Assembly: GCF_001651805.1 (NCBI RefSeq)
Contig: NZ_CP015839.1
Location: 1,984,001 to 2,048,000 of the forward strand
Origin: Marinobacterium aestuarii
GTDB taxonomy: Bacteria; Pseudomonadota; Gammaproteobacteria; Pseudomonadales; Balneatricaceae
Length of the DNA: 64,000 nucleotides
Direction: 5' to 3'
A program made the translations under genes and the position numbers. The notes under the pieces are model-generated. The model did no database searches and had not been told where the DNA came from. It worked only from the letters and a program-made list of their open reading frames with translations. This document shows, in pieces, positions 8,721 through 17,284 of this stretch. How positions within the stretch are numbered: position 1 is the first letter of the stretch; each line of letters opens with the position of its first letter.

Positions 8721-9326
8721 TCAGCCCAGGCCAACCTTGATTCCCAATGCCATCAATGTCACGCCTATCGCGCCTTCGATGCGCTGGCGTGCGCGCGCCA
8801 GTGCCTGCTGTACCGCGGGTCTTGTCAGCAGCATCACAACCAGGCTCAGCCACGCCAGTTCAATGCTGACCGGGGTCAGGCCGTAGAGCATGAGGGCGGG
8901 CCAGCCATGGTCCTGCTGCAGAACCTGGGAAAACATGGCCATAAAGAACAGCAATACCTTGGGATTGAACAGGCTGATCATGAGGCCGGCGAGAAAGCTG
9001 TGCTGGCTGCTCGCTGCTGTACCGGCTGTGTCGGGGTTCTCGGCCTTGCGGCTGCTGAGCAGATAAATCACACCCATATACAGCAGATAGGCGCTGCCGA
9101 GCCAGCGAATGCCGGCGTAGAGTCCCGGTGACTGGCTGATCAGGGTAGCAATACCGACGAGGGACAGGGAGGCGTGGATCAGCAATGCGGTGGCCAGGCC
9201 TGCTGCGGTGAAAAAGCCCGCTCTGCGACCGCGCCCCAGGGTATTGCGCAGCACTATGGCCATGTTTGCCCCGGGAATCATGGCGCCCAGCAGGGTGATG
9301 CCGGCAAAGAGTAACCATTCGAGCAT
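8721..9326 (-). CDS. LysE family exporter
   Basis: A 201-residue inner-membrane protein with about five to six hydrophobic segments, starting MLEWLLFAGITLLGAMIPGA and including the family motif MISLFNPKVLLFFMAMF. Members export amino acids or related small molecules; the substrate cannot be read from sequence. The frame extends 24 codons upstream, but ATG 9326 gives the usual family N-terminus. It follows the LysR gene on the same strand with an 87-base gap, so it may be controlled by, or cotranscribed with, that regulator. Confidence 0.9.
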   Translation of the reverse strand: MLEWLLFAGITLLGAMIPGANMAIVLRNTLGRGRRAGFFTAAGLATALLIHASLSLVGIATLISQSPGLYAGIRWLGSAYLLYMGVIYLLSSRKAENPDTAGTAASSQHSFLAGLMISLFNPKVLLFFMAMFSQVLQQDHGWPALMLYGLTPVSIELAWLSLVVMLLTRPAVQQALARARQRIEGAIGVTLMALGIKVGLG

Positions 9327-9413
9327 AGTGTCAGTCTCTGGAGTCTTAATCTGGACGCCCAGTGTACGCAGTGGCGCCCGGGTGCCGCCAATCCCCATTG
9401 CTGATATGGGATA

Positions 9414-10352
9414 TTACTTCTGCTTATGACTTGAGGCGGGCTTTGAAAAGCTCGATTTTTCCAGTGCCTGATAGAAGCGTTCGCGCACGAAGCGGTGGGC
9501 GGCGTCATGCTGCTGGCGCTGATGCCAGATCAGCGAATAGCGCACCCGTTCGACCTCAAAGGGTAGCGGGCGCAGCGCCAGGTCATGCCGTTGCCTGAGG
9601 TTTTCCGCCATGTGGCTGGGCAGGGTCAGAATGCCGTCACTGCTGGCGCAAAAGGCCAGCGCGGAGTGAAAGAAGGGTACGGTAATACGGATCCGTCTCA
9701 GTCTGCCCAGTGCCGCCAGGGCGTTGTCCAGGGCGCGGTTCTTGTCGCCACCGCCGCTGATGCTGATATGGTCTGCCTGGCTGTACTGATCCAGGTCGGG
9801 CCCATCATTTGCCAGCAGCGGGTGGTCGGCACGCAGCAGGCAGCTGTAGCTGTCTTCGCCGACCTGGCGGCCGTGAATATCGTCGGGTACCTCATTCAGG
9901 ATGCAGGCGGCCAGATCCATGCGGCCTTCGCGCAGGTCAGTGATCATGGCGGGTTCCCAGAGGTGGAAATGCAGTTGCAGCCCGGGGGCGGTACGGCACA
10001 GGTCCTCGACCAGTGTCGGCAGAATATGCTCGCTGGTGTAATCGGTGATGGCGATATTGAAGCGGCCCTGAAACAGCGCCGGATCGAAGTGATCGGGCAT
10101 CAGCAGGCTTTCAATGTTCAGCAGTAATGGCGCTATCTGCGCCGACAGGGCTTCGGCCCTGGGGGTTAGCTGCATCTGGTTGCCGACCCGCACCAGCAGT
10201 GGATCCCCCAGCAGGGTGCGCAGTTGAGCCAGGTTGCGGCTCATGGCGGGCTGGGTTACGAACAGGGCACGCGCGGCCTGGCTGACGCTGCGACAGCGCA
10301 GCAGCTGATGCAGTGCTGTTAGCAGGTTGAGGTTGATGCGAGATAATTCCAT
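9414..10352 (-). CDS. LysR family transcriptional regulator
   Basis: A 312-residue LysR-type regulator. The N-terminal winged HTH is clear (LNLLTALHQLLRCRSVSQAA, then ALFVTQPAMSRNLAQLR), followed by the linker and a periplasmic-binding-like effector domain from about residue 92 (GRFNIAITDYTSEHILPTL). The effector is unknown. Position directly upstream of the LysE-type exporter on the same strand suggests that it regulates export. The strand opposite its promoter leads to the hypothetical gene at 10601. Confidence 0.93.
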   Translation of the reverse strand: MELSRINLNLLTALHQLLRCRSVSQAARALFVTQPAMSRNLAQLRTLLGDPLLVRVGNQMQLTPRAEALSAQIAPLLLNIESLLMPDHFDPALFQGRFNIAITDYTSEHILPTLVEDLCRTAPGLQLHFHLWEPAMITDLREGRMDLAACILNEVPDDIHGRQVGEDSYSCLLRADHPLLANDGPDLDQYSQADHISISGGGDKNRALDNALAALGRLRRIRITVPFFHSALAFCASSDGILTLPSHMAENLRQRHDLALRPLPFEVERVRYSLIWHQRQQHDAAHRFVRERFYQALEKSSFSKPASSHKQK

Positions 10353-10600
10353 GGCGCAAGGATATCAGCTCAGGTTATACCGAAGCACGCCATTGAAAAA
10401 ATACCTTGGGTGGCACTGTAAAACAGCTCAAGGGCAGGGGGCGAGCGCCGATAGACTGGGCTCTATCAATGACAGTCTGTGAGATAAAAGCCTCAAGCCC
10501 GATCCGCGGCTTGCAAGAGGTATATAATTAGCAGACGCGCCCGCAGGCCTTGCTCAGCGGTGAGCAGCCAGATCCAGCGCTGAATAGGGAGATAGCTTGG

Positions 10601-11632
10601 ATGCAGCCTGATCGACGCCCGTCTAGTCGGACCAATATGACACTCTCAGACGCCTCTTGCGCCAAGGGGGCGGGGCTTGATCGTGGTTTTGGGAACATGC
10701 TGCAACAGGCTGCGATCTCATCGGAGCTGGTGGCTGAGCTTGCGGCGGATCACGCCAGCGAGCGGCTGGCGCCGCTCGAAAAAACACTGCTCGCGCGCTG
10801 GCCGGTAGAAAACTATGCATCGGTGCTGCGCGATCCGGTTCAGGCGCTGGGCGATGCTCGGGCAGATTACGAGTTCTTTCTTGAGGGCGCTCAGCGGGTA
10901 CTCGATGAGCTGGGCCAGTTTGATATAGCCGCACTGATTGAATTGCGCTTTCCGGTGGGTGGTGTGCAGTTTGGCTGGCATCGATTTGAACTGTCGGATC
11001 TGTTTTTGGGGCAAATGTGGCTGGCTCAGGCTCCCATGCTTGAGTGGCTGGCGGCTCATGCTCCCCGGCTCGAATCCCTTGCGGCCCGCGCCCGGCCCTA
11101 TGCGCTGGCTCAAAGTGCGCTCTGGCTCGAGCGTGATGGCGCCCAAAGTCGAGCCCGGGCCATCGATTCGGGGCAGCTTTATCCCTATTTGCAACGTCTG
11201 TTCGCCGGCGCCTTTAATCTTGTGGGTGCCTCAGCGCTACAGCCATCGAAGCTCTTGTCTGCCGGCATGGAGCCGCTGTTGCTGGCCGGAGGCGCCTCGC
11301 GCCTGGGTCAGGCTGATGCTTCGGTCGGGCAAGCGTTCGGCATGCTGGAAATCGACGTACGTCAGGCGACGCTCACGCAGTTGCGCAGCGCAGCAGGGCT
11401 TTTGTATGAAAAGCATCTGCTTGAGGCGCAGCACTATGTGCTGCTCAGTCATGGTCAGTATTTTGTGGAATGTGTTGTAGCAGGCGTGGATGACGCGAAT
11501 GACACCAAGGCGCGGGACTGGATTGACGTTTTCGAACAGGTTCTTGCGGGCCTTTGGATGCGTGGCGATCTGGGTACCTCGATTCAGGCTGTTCTGGCGT
11601 TGTTGAAACAGGCGGACAGCGCCGCTGCCTGA
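10601..11632 (+). CDS. Hypothetical protein, 343 residues
   Basis: I do not recognise this protein. It is rich in Ala, Leu and Gln, mostly helical in appearance, without signal peptide or membrane segments, and carries no motif I can name. Recognisable stretches are FPVGGVQFGWHRFELSDLF around the first third and ARDWIDVFEQVLAGLWMRGD near the C-terminus. ATG 10601 is chosen because AGGGAGA at 10586-10592 is well placed; GTG/ATG codons at 10550 and 10637 are alternatives. A TATAAT-like hexamer at 10523-10528 could belong to its promoter, but no good -35 element is visible at standard spacing. Confidence 0.75.
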   Translation: MQPDRRPSSRTNMTLSDASCAKGAGLDRGFGNMLQQAAISSELVAELAADHASERLAPLEKTLLARWPVENYASVLRDPVQALGDARADYEFFLEGAQRVLDELGQFDIAALIELRFPVGGVQFGWHRFELSDLFLGQMWLAQAPMLEWLAAHAPRLESLAARARPYALAQSALWLERDGAQSRARAIDSGQLYPYLQRLFAGAFNLVGASALQPSKLLSAGMEPLLLAGGASRLGQADASVGQAFGMLEIDVRQATLTQLRSAAGLLYEKHLLEAQHYVLLSHGQYFVECVVAGVDDANDTKARDWIDVFEQVLAGLWMRGDLGTSIQAVLALLKQADSAAA

Positions 11633-11991
11633 TCGGCGTCTGTGTGTGCAACTTTTCTCCTTATGGCTGACTGCCCAAATCTGTAATCCGTTAGTACCCC
11701 GGCACGGCCTGTGTTTGTGCTTGCAGGCGCGCGGCCAAATCTCGGCCTATGCTTGTAACAAGGATATCCGGGTTGCGGGGTATGACCAAATAGACAGGAA
11801 AATCTGAGAAATACTGGGGTTTTCGCCTTGTCTTTGACATAACTGATTGATTTTATAAGCTGTATCGCCGACCCTATCTAACTTGGCCCTGGTGCTCATC
11901 CGGGCGTTATCAGGCACCGTTACAGGCATTCTCAGTGTGGTAGCTGCGTGCTGCATAGATTCACTGAATAACAAACAAGGAAGCAGACAAC
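11633..11991. other. Intergenic region upstream of the TAXI-TRAP genes
   Basis: This 359-base stretch has no plausible gene. It holds a TTGACA at 11834-11839 followed by an AT-rich TTTTATAAGC at 11851-11860; the spacing to TATAAG (14 bases) is too short for a normal sigma-70 promoter, so a promoter is only suggested. An AAGGAAG ribosome-binding sequence lies about 10 bases before the ATG at 11992. Confidence 0.5.
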
Positions 11992-12975
11992 ATGATAAAA
12001 CTTAAATCCGCCTTTACCGCATCGGTACTGGCAGCTGGAGTCATGCTGGCAGGCGCTGTGCAGAGTGTATCTGCGGCCGATCCGACCTATGTGACTATTG
12101 GTACAGGTGGCCAGACCGGCGTCTATTATGTCGTGGGTCAGTCGATTTGCCGGCTGGTGAACCGCGGTGCCGATGATCATGGCATCAAGTGCACCGCGCC
12201 TTCTACCGGCGGCTCCGTCGCCAACCTGAATGCCATTCGTGAGGGTGGCCAGGACATGGGTGTGGCGCAGTCCGACATGCAGTTCCACGCCTATAACGGT
12301 ACCGACAAGTTTGAAGAACAGGGTGCCAACCCCGAGCTGCGGGCAGTTTTTTCCGTACATCCCGAGCCCTTCACCGTGGTTGCCCGTGCAGACTCAGGCA
12401 TCAAGGTGTTTGATGACCTCAAGGGCAAGCGTGTGAACGTCGGTAACCCGGGATCTGGTCAGCGCGGTACCATGGAAGTGCTGATGGAGCGCAAGGGCTG
12501 GACGCTGGACGATTTCAAACTCGCCTCCGAGCTCAAGTCTTCCGAGCAGTCCCAGGCGCTGTGTGATAACAAGGTTGATGCCATTATCTTCACCGTGGGT
12601 CACCCCAATGGTTCCATCAAGGAAGCCACGACCTCCTGCGATGCCCTGATGGTGCCGGTGGAAGGTGCTGAAGTGGATACGCTGATCGGTGAGAACGACT
12701 ACTACGCCAAGGCAATTATTCCGGCGGGCATGTACAAGGGTACGGATGCAGATACGGCCACCTTTGGTGTGGGCGCGACCTTTGTATCCTCAACCAAGGC
12801 TGATCCGGAAGTAATTTACCAGGTGGTCAAGGCCGTGTTCGATAACTTCGATCGTTTCAAGCGTCTGCACCCGGCGTTCGAAAATCTGGACCCTGCGCTG
12901 ATGATCAAGAACAACCTGTCTGCACCGCTGCATGACGGTGCGGTGCGGTACTACAAAGAACGTGGCTGGATGTAA
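11992..12975 (+). CDS. TAXI family TRAP transporter solute-binding protein
   Basis: A 327-residue periplasmic protein. A Sec signal peptide (AFTASVLAAGVMLAGAVQSV, cleavage after SAA near residue 29) precedes a TAXI family solute-binding domain with the hallmark TIGTGGQTGVYYVVGQSICR and GGSVANLNAIREGGQDMG. It captures a substrate for the TRAP permease encoded 106 bases downstream. TAXI proteins commonly bind dicarboxylates or amino acids such as glutamate, but the substrate cannot be assigned here. A terminator-like hairpin separates it from the permease, which fits a higher level of the binding protein than of the membrane part. Confidence 0.95.
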   Translation: MIKLKSAFTASVLAAGVMLAGAVQSVSAADPTYVTIGTGGQTGVYYVVGQSICRLVNRGADDHGIKCTAPSTGGSVANLNAIREGGQDMGVAQSDMQFHAYNGTDKFEEQGANPELRAVFSVHPEPFTVVARADSGIKVFDDLKGKRVNVGNPGSGQRGTMEVLMERKGWTLDDFKLASELKSSEQSQALCDNKVDAIIFTVGHPNGSIKEATTSCDALMVPVEGAEVDTLIGENDYYAKAIIPAGMYKGTDADTATFGVGATFVSSTKADPEVIYQVVKAVFDNFDRFKRLHPAFENLDPALMIKNNLSAPLHDGAVRYYKERGWM

Positions 12976-12990
12976 TCACGGGCTTATATT

Positions 12991-13022
12991 AAAACGGCTT
13001 GCCATATCGGCAGGCCGTTTTT
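12991..13022 (+). terminator. Intrinsic terminator or attenuator
   Basis: AAAACGGC at 12991 pairs with GCCGTTTT ending at 13021, with inner TGCC/GGCA pairing, and T residues follow. The flanking A and T runs make it potentially bidirectional. Lying between the binding-protein and permease genes, it probably lets only part of the transcripts through. Confidence 0.75.
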
Positions 13023-13081
13023 CGTTTGGCTCGCAGCGTTTTAGTGCTTAAGTGCGGGCGCAGTTAATAACCGGAGATTTT

Positions 13082-15700
13082 ATGAGCGACCCAAAGAAAG
13101 GCCCGTCAGCCATTGATGAGGCAGGGCTGCAGGACATGGTTGCAGCCACTGACAGCGGTGCGCGCACCCCCCTGGGTTTTCAGAAAATGCTGTTGCTCGG
13201 TACGGCGCTGGGGTGGTCTTTGTTCCAGCTCTGGATTGCGTCGCCCCTGCCATTTTATGACTGGCCGCTGATCGGCAGTTTTGGCGTATTCAACGATACC
13301 GAGGCGCGCTCCATCCACCTGGCGCTGGCAGTATTTCTGGCGTTTCTGGCCTATCCGGCCTTTGATGGTTCCCCCCGGGATCGGGTGCCGGCCATTGACC
13401 TTGTGCTGGCTGTGCTGGGCGCATTTTCGGCGGCCTACCTGTTTATCTTCTATGTGGAGTTGTCGACCCGCCCGGGCGCACCCCTGCTGCAGGATATGGT
13501 GGTGGCCTGTATCGGTGGTGTCCTGCTGCTGGAGGCAACCCGGCGTGCGCTGGGGCCACCGCTGGTGGCGGTGGCGCTGGTCTTTCTGATCTACACCTTT
13601 GCCGGCCCCTATATGCCGGACATTATTGCCCACAAGGGCGCGAGCCTGAAACAAGTGGTAAACCATCAGTGGGTTACCACCGAAGGGGTCTTTGGTATTG
13701 CGCTGGGTGTCTCAACCAGCTTCGTATTTCTGTTTGTGCTCTTTGGCGCGCTGCTCGACAAGGCTGGCGCCGGTAACTATTTCATCAAGGTGGCCTTTTC
13801 GCTGCTCGGCCATATGCGGGGTGGCCCCGCCAAGGCGGCGGTGGTGTCCTCCGGCATGACCGGGCTGATTTCGGGCTCCTCCATTGCCAACGTAGTGACC
13901 ACGGGTACCTTTACCATTCCGATGATGAAGCGGGTGGGTTTCAGTGCCGAAAAGGCCGGTGCGGTCGAGGTGGCCTCGTCGGTCAATGGCCAGATCATGC
14001 CACCGGTCATGGGGGCTGCGGCCTTTCTGATGGTGGAGTATGTGGGGCTGTCCTATGTCGAGGTCATTACCCATGCCTTCCTGCCGGCGCTGATTTCCTA
14101 TATAGCGCTGGTATATATCGTGCACCTTGAGGCCCTGAAACTGGGCATGGAAGGGTTGCCGCGCCGCGGTGTTGTGCGTCCCTGGCAGATGCGCCTCATG
14201 GGCCTGCTGCTGGGCTTTATGGGCACGGCGGTGGTGGCGTTTGCGGTGTACTTCGGTATCGGCTGGATCAAGCCGATACTGGGCGATGCGGCTGGTGTTG
14301 TTATCGCGCTGCTGCTGTTTGGGGTCTACGTCGGGCTGATCCGCTTTGCTGCGGGCTACCCGGAACTGGAGCTGGATGATCCCGAATCCGAGGTGGTGGA
14401 GTTGCCGGAGACAGGACCGACGGTGAAGTCGGGTCTGCACTTTATTTTACCGGTGGTGGTGCTGGTGTGGTGTCTGATGGTCGAGCGACTGTCGCCCGGG
14501 TTGTCTGCCTTTTGGGCCAGTGTGCTGATGATGGTCATACTGGTCACCCAGCGTCCGCTGTTTGCGCTGTTCCGCAACGAAGGCAGGCTTTTGGCGGCCT
14601 GTCTGTCGGGCTTTGATCAGCTGATTGATGGCCTGATTACCGGTGCCCGCAACATGATCGGTATCGGTATTGCTACGGCGACAGCCGGCATTATCGTCGG
14701 TGCCGTATCCCAGACCGGCGTAGGCTCGGTGCTGGCGGATCTGGTGGAGGTCATGTCCTTCGGTAACCTGCTGCTGATGCTGATACTCACGGCTGTGCTC
14801 AGCCTGATCCTGGGCATGGGGCTGCCAACCACGGCCAACTACATTGTGGTCTCCTCCCTGCTGGCGCCGGTGATCGTGACCCTGGGGCAGGAGTCCGGGC
14901 TCATCGTGCCGCTGATTGCGGTGCATCTGTTTGTGTTCTATTTCGGCATCATGGCCGATGTCACACCCCCGGTGGGGCTGGCGTCCTTTGCGGCGGCGGC
15001 GGTGTCTGGTGGTGATCCGATTCGCACCGGCTTTGTGGCCTTTTTCTACAGTTTGCGCACCGCCATACTGCCATTCCTGTTTATCTTCAATACCGATCTG
15101 CTGCTGATCAACGTTGATTGGCCCCATGGCATCATGGTGTTCGTGATCTCGACCATCGGCATCCTGTTGTTTACCGCCGCCACCCAGGGCTATTTCCTGG
15201 TGCGCAGCCGTGTACACGAAACGCTGTTGCTGCTGCTGATTGCCTTTTCGCTGTTTCGGCCGGGTTTCTGGATGGATCGGATTGTGGACCCCTTCGAGGT
15301 ACGTGAAGGTGCGGCACTGCTGGATGAAACTCTGGACATTCCTGCGGGAACCTCTTTGCGGCTGCATATTCTGGGTGAAGACGAAATTGGCAACGAGCGC
15401 CGTTTCGTTGTGCTGCTGCCGGCAGGTGAGGGCGACAACACGCGGGATCGGCTGATGGATGCAGGTGTCGAGTTGATGGACGACGGCGGCAAGGCGCTGG
15501 TGGATGCGGTGAGCTATGACAGCCGGGCGGAGCGTGCGGGGCTGACATTTGACCAGGTTATCGAGCGTATAGAGATTGCCCAGCCTCAGCCTGCGAAGGA
15601 GCTGATCTTTATTCCTGCGCTGTTGCTGCTGGTGCCGTTGGTGATGATGCAGCGTCGCAGGCGCGGGGTGCAGGCGCAGGGCGGAACTGCGAAGGCTTGA
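13082..15700 (+). CDS. TRAP transporter fused permease (4TM/12TM) with DUF3394
   Basis: An 872-residue inner-membrane protein combining the small (DctQ) and large (DctM) TRAP permease subunits, the usual arrangement in TAXI systems. Hydrophobic segments run through most of its length; the large-subunit signatures SGSSIANVVTTGTFTIPMMK, MPPVMGAAAFLMVEY and LGMGLPTTANYIVVSSLLAP are present, as is FYFGIMADVTPPVGLA. The C-terminal part (about 735 on) is a soluble DUF3394-like stretch (PAGTSLRLHILGEDEIGNE) followed by one last membrane helix and an Arg-rich tail. ATG 13082 follows CCGGAGAT; the frame is open ten codons further upstream. It imports the TAXI ligand using an ion gradient. Confidence 0.95.
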   Translation: MSDPKKGPSAIDEAGLQDMVAATDSGARTPLGFQKMLLLGTALGWSLFQLWIASPLPFYDWPLIGSFGVFNDTEARSIHLALAVFLAFLAYPAFDGSPRDRVPAIDLVLAVLGAFSAAYLFIFYVELSTRPGAPLLQDMVVACIGGVLLLEATRRALGPPLVAVALVFLIYTFAGPYMPDIIAHKGASLKQVVNHQWVTTEGVFGIALGVSTSFVFLFVLFGALLDKAGAGNYFIKVAFSLLGHMRGGPAKAAVVSSGMTGLISGSSIANVVTTGTFTIPMMKRVGFSAEKAGAVEVASSVNGQIMPPVMGAAAFLMVEYVGLSYVEVITHAFLPALISYIALVYIVHLEALKLGMEGLPRRGVVRPWQMRLMGLLLGFMGTAVVAFAVYFGIGWIKPILGDAAGVVIALLLFGVYVGLIRFAAGYPELELDDPESEVVELPETGPTVKSGLHFILPVVVLVWCLMVERLSPGLSAFWASVLMMVILVTQRPLFALFRNEGRLLAACLSGFDQLIDGLITGARNMIGIGIATATAGIIVGAVSQTGVGSVLADLVEVMSFGNLLLMLILTAVLSLILGMGLPTTANYIVVSSLLAPVIVTLGQESGLIVPLIAVHLFVFYFGIMADVTPPVGLASFAAAAVSGGDPIRTGFVAFFYSLRTAILPFLFIFNTDLLLINVDWPHGIMVFVISTIGILLFTAATQGYFLVRSRVHETLLLLLIAFSLFRPGFWMDRIVDPFEVREGAALLDETLDIPAGTSLRLHILGEDEIGNERRFVVLLPAGEGDNTRDRLMDAGVELMDDGGKALVDAVSYDSRAERAGLTFDQVIERIEIAQPQPAKELIFIPALLLLVPLVMMQRRRRGVQAQGGTAKA

Positions 15701-15706
15701 TAACCG

Positions 15707-15732
15707 GGCCGCCCGCCCCTGGGTGGGCGGTC
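15707..15732 (+). terminator. GC-rich hairpin between TRAP permease and uspA
   Basis: A stem of 12 pairs (two of them G-T) joins 15707-15718 to 15721-15732 directly after the permease stop codon. No T run follows, so it may act as an RNA-stabilising or pausing hairpin rather than as a full terminator. Confidence 0.4.
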
Positions 15733-15769
15733 CTGACAGAGCCGGCTCTGGGCCGGTCGAGGACCGATC

Positions 15770-16219
15770 ATGTTCAAAACTATTCTCATACCGGTTGACC
15801 TTGAAGAACCTGCTTTCGCCCAGCCTGCCATAGCGGTGGCGTTGCGTGAGCTGGACCCCAATGGTGGCACGCTGCATCTGATGACGGTGATGCCAGGTTT
15901 TGCCTCTCCCCTGGTCGCGTCGTTTTTTGATCCGGCGACGGTGAAGAAGGCGCATCAGGCAGTGGATAAGCACTTGGTGGACTTTGCTGCCCAGCAGCTC
16001 CCGGCTAATGTACCCCATAGCCTTTCGGTACATCAGGGGCATCCGGCGGAGCGGATCATCAAGCAGGCGGCGGCAATTAACGCCGATATGATCATCATGT
16101 CGGCGCATCACCGCAGCCGGCTGGACAGTGCGCTGCTGGGATCAAACTCCGCCCGCGTGGTTGAACGTGCGCAGTGTTCGGTGATGATTCTGCGCGGTGA
16201 TGCGCTTAAAGCCACCTGA
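15770..16219 (+). CDS. Universal stress protein, TRAP-associated
   Basis: A 149-residue UspA domain protein: MFKTILIPVDLEEPAFAQPA at the N-terminus, HPAERIIKQAAAINADMIIM in the middle, and an ATP-binding-type ending of the form GSNSARVVERAQCSVMILR. It would be cytosolic and probably binds ATP. Usp genes beside TRAP transporters are known (TeaD of Halomonas modulates the ectoine TRAP transporter TeaABC), so a role in tuning the neighbouring transporter is a reasonable inference. GAGGA lies just before the ATG. Confidence 0.93.
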   Translation: MFKTILIPVDLEEPAFAQPAIAVALRELDPNGGTLHLMTVMPGFASPLVASFFDPATVKKAHQAVDKHLVDFAAQQLPANVPHSLSVHQGHPAERIIKQAAAINADMIIMSAHHRSRLDSALLGSNSARVVERAQCSVMILRGDALKAT

Positions 16220-16242
16220 TCTGCAGGGTTTCAGGTTGTCCT

Positions 16243-17148
16243 TCAAGACAGCGGTGACAGTTCGCTGATCAGCTCCTCTCTGCGGCGCAGCGCCTCTATC
16301 GCTGTGTCGCCCAGCCGTGCCGCCACTTCACTCAGAAGCGCTTCCCCCAGCACAAAGAATCCCGCCATGGCATTGCTGTAAAACAGGCTGCGGTTGGGTA
16401 CGCAAAAGCTGTAGCTGGCAATGTTGTGTAGTGGTGAGTCCTGGGTGTCGGTCAGTGCAATGACTTCGATGCCATGCTGCTGTGCAATTTCCGCTGTCCT
16501 GATCACGCTGGCGGTGTAGGGAAAGCAGCTGGCGACTATCAGTAGGTCGCCTGGCTGCAGCGTGCTCAGTGCATCGGCGATGCCCTGGCGCCCGGCCTCG
16601 AGTGTGGCGACGTTGGGCCTGACCATGCCAAGGGCATAGCCCAGGAAATAGCTCAGTGCATAGAACTGACGCAGGCCGTAAATCCGCACCTGCCGGGCTC
16701 TGGCGATGAGGTCGGCGGCGCGCTTGAAGCTCTCTGGGTCCAGCTTATCGATCATGGCGCTGATGTTGCTGCATTCCTGCTGACCGACTCTGGCAGGCAG
16801 GTCAGAGGCTGCAAGACCGGGCTCACGGGCCAGATGGCGGGCCTGATCGCTGTAAAAATGCAGCGGGCTGCCGGTCAGTTCAAATCGAAAAAGCTGCTGC
16901 AGGCCGTTGAAGCCGCTCAGCCCCAGGCGGTGGGCCAGACGGGTCAGGGTGGATGCGTTGACGCCATGGCGTTCGGCAAGCTCGGTGATGGAGGTCAGGG
17001 CAACCTGTTCAGGATTAGTCAGCATGGCATTGAGTACCCGGCGCGACTGGCCGCCGAGGCGAATAGGCGCCTGCTTGCTATCAATATCGGCCAGCAGTTG
17101 CCGCAGGCTACTGAGGTCATGGGGCGGGGTGAAGCCTGATGTGTTCAT
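16243..17148 (-). CDS. MurR/RpiR family transcriptional regulator
   Basis: A 301-residue regulator with an N-terminal RpiR-type HTH (SITELAERHGVNASTLTRLA near residue 55) and a C-terminal SIS sugar-phosphate-type domain (VRIYGLRQFYALSYFLGYAL and GDLLIVASCFPYTASVIR). The ATG at 17148 gives a normal N-terminus; the frame runs 27 codons further upstream, but into the operator region. It diverges from the aminotransferase gene, and two palindromes in the gap are likely its binding sites. The effector is unknown; SIS domains in this family can bind ligands other than sugar phosphates. Confidence 0.93.
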   Translation of the reverse strand: MNTSGFTPPHDLSSLRQLLADIDSKQAPIRLGGQSRRVLNAMLTNPEQVALTSITELAERHGVNASTLTRLAHRLGLSGFNGLQQLFRFELTGSPLHFYSDQARHLAREPGLAASDLPARVGQQECSNISAMIDKLDPESFKRAADLIARARQVRIYGLRQFYALSYFLGYALGMVRPNVATLEAGRQGIADALSTLQPGDLLIVASCFPYTASVIRTAEIAQQHGIEVIALTDTQDSPLHNIASYSFCVPNRSLFYSNAMAGFFVLGEALLSEVAARLGDTAIEALRRREELISELSPLS

Positions 17149-17209
17149 CGCCAGAGTTCGCTCTATATTGTTCAGGTGTTGTTGTCGGGTGTGCAGTATA
17201 ACCTGATGG

Positions 17210-17255
17210 TTATGCAAAAATAATTGCATAATTTTTCGTATGCAAATATATTTGC
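17210..17255. promoter_or_regulatory. Tandem palindromic operators for the RpiR regulator
   Basis: Two strong dyads lie between the divergent regulator and aminotransferase genes. TTATGCAA (17210-17217) and TTGCATAA (17224-17231) are perfect inverted arms with a 6-base spacer. GCAAATATATTTGC (17242-17255) is a perfect 14-base palindrome. Both contain a TGCAAA/TTTGCA-like core, and their centres are about 28 bases apart. They are placed to block or activate transcription both ways. Binding by the adjacent RpiR protein is an inference from position. Confidence 0.7.
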
Positions 17256-17284
17256 TAAATACTAGTACTGCTGAGTGCCCCTCA

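Noticed and set aside
10500-10530. TTGCAA and TATAAT as a promoter for the gene at 10601
   Set aside because: They are only six bases apart, so they cannot form a standard -35/-10 pair; only the TATAAT alone is noted.
14447-16111. A 554-codon open frame on the minus strand
   Set aside because: It is antisense to the TRAP permease and uspA. Its translation is rich in His, Gln and Arg with no domain, as expected of the shadow of a GC-rich membrane protein gene.
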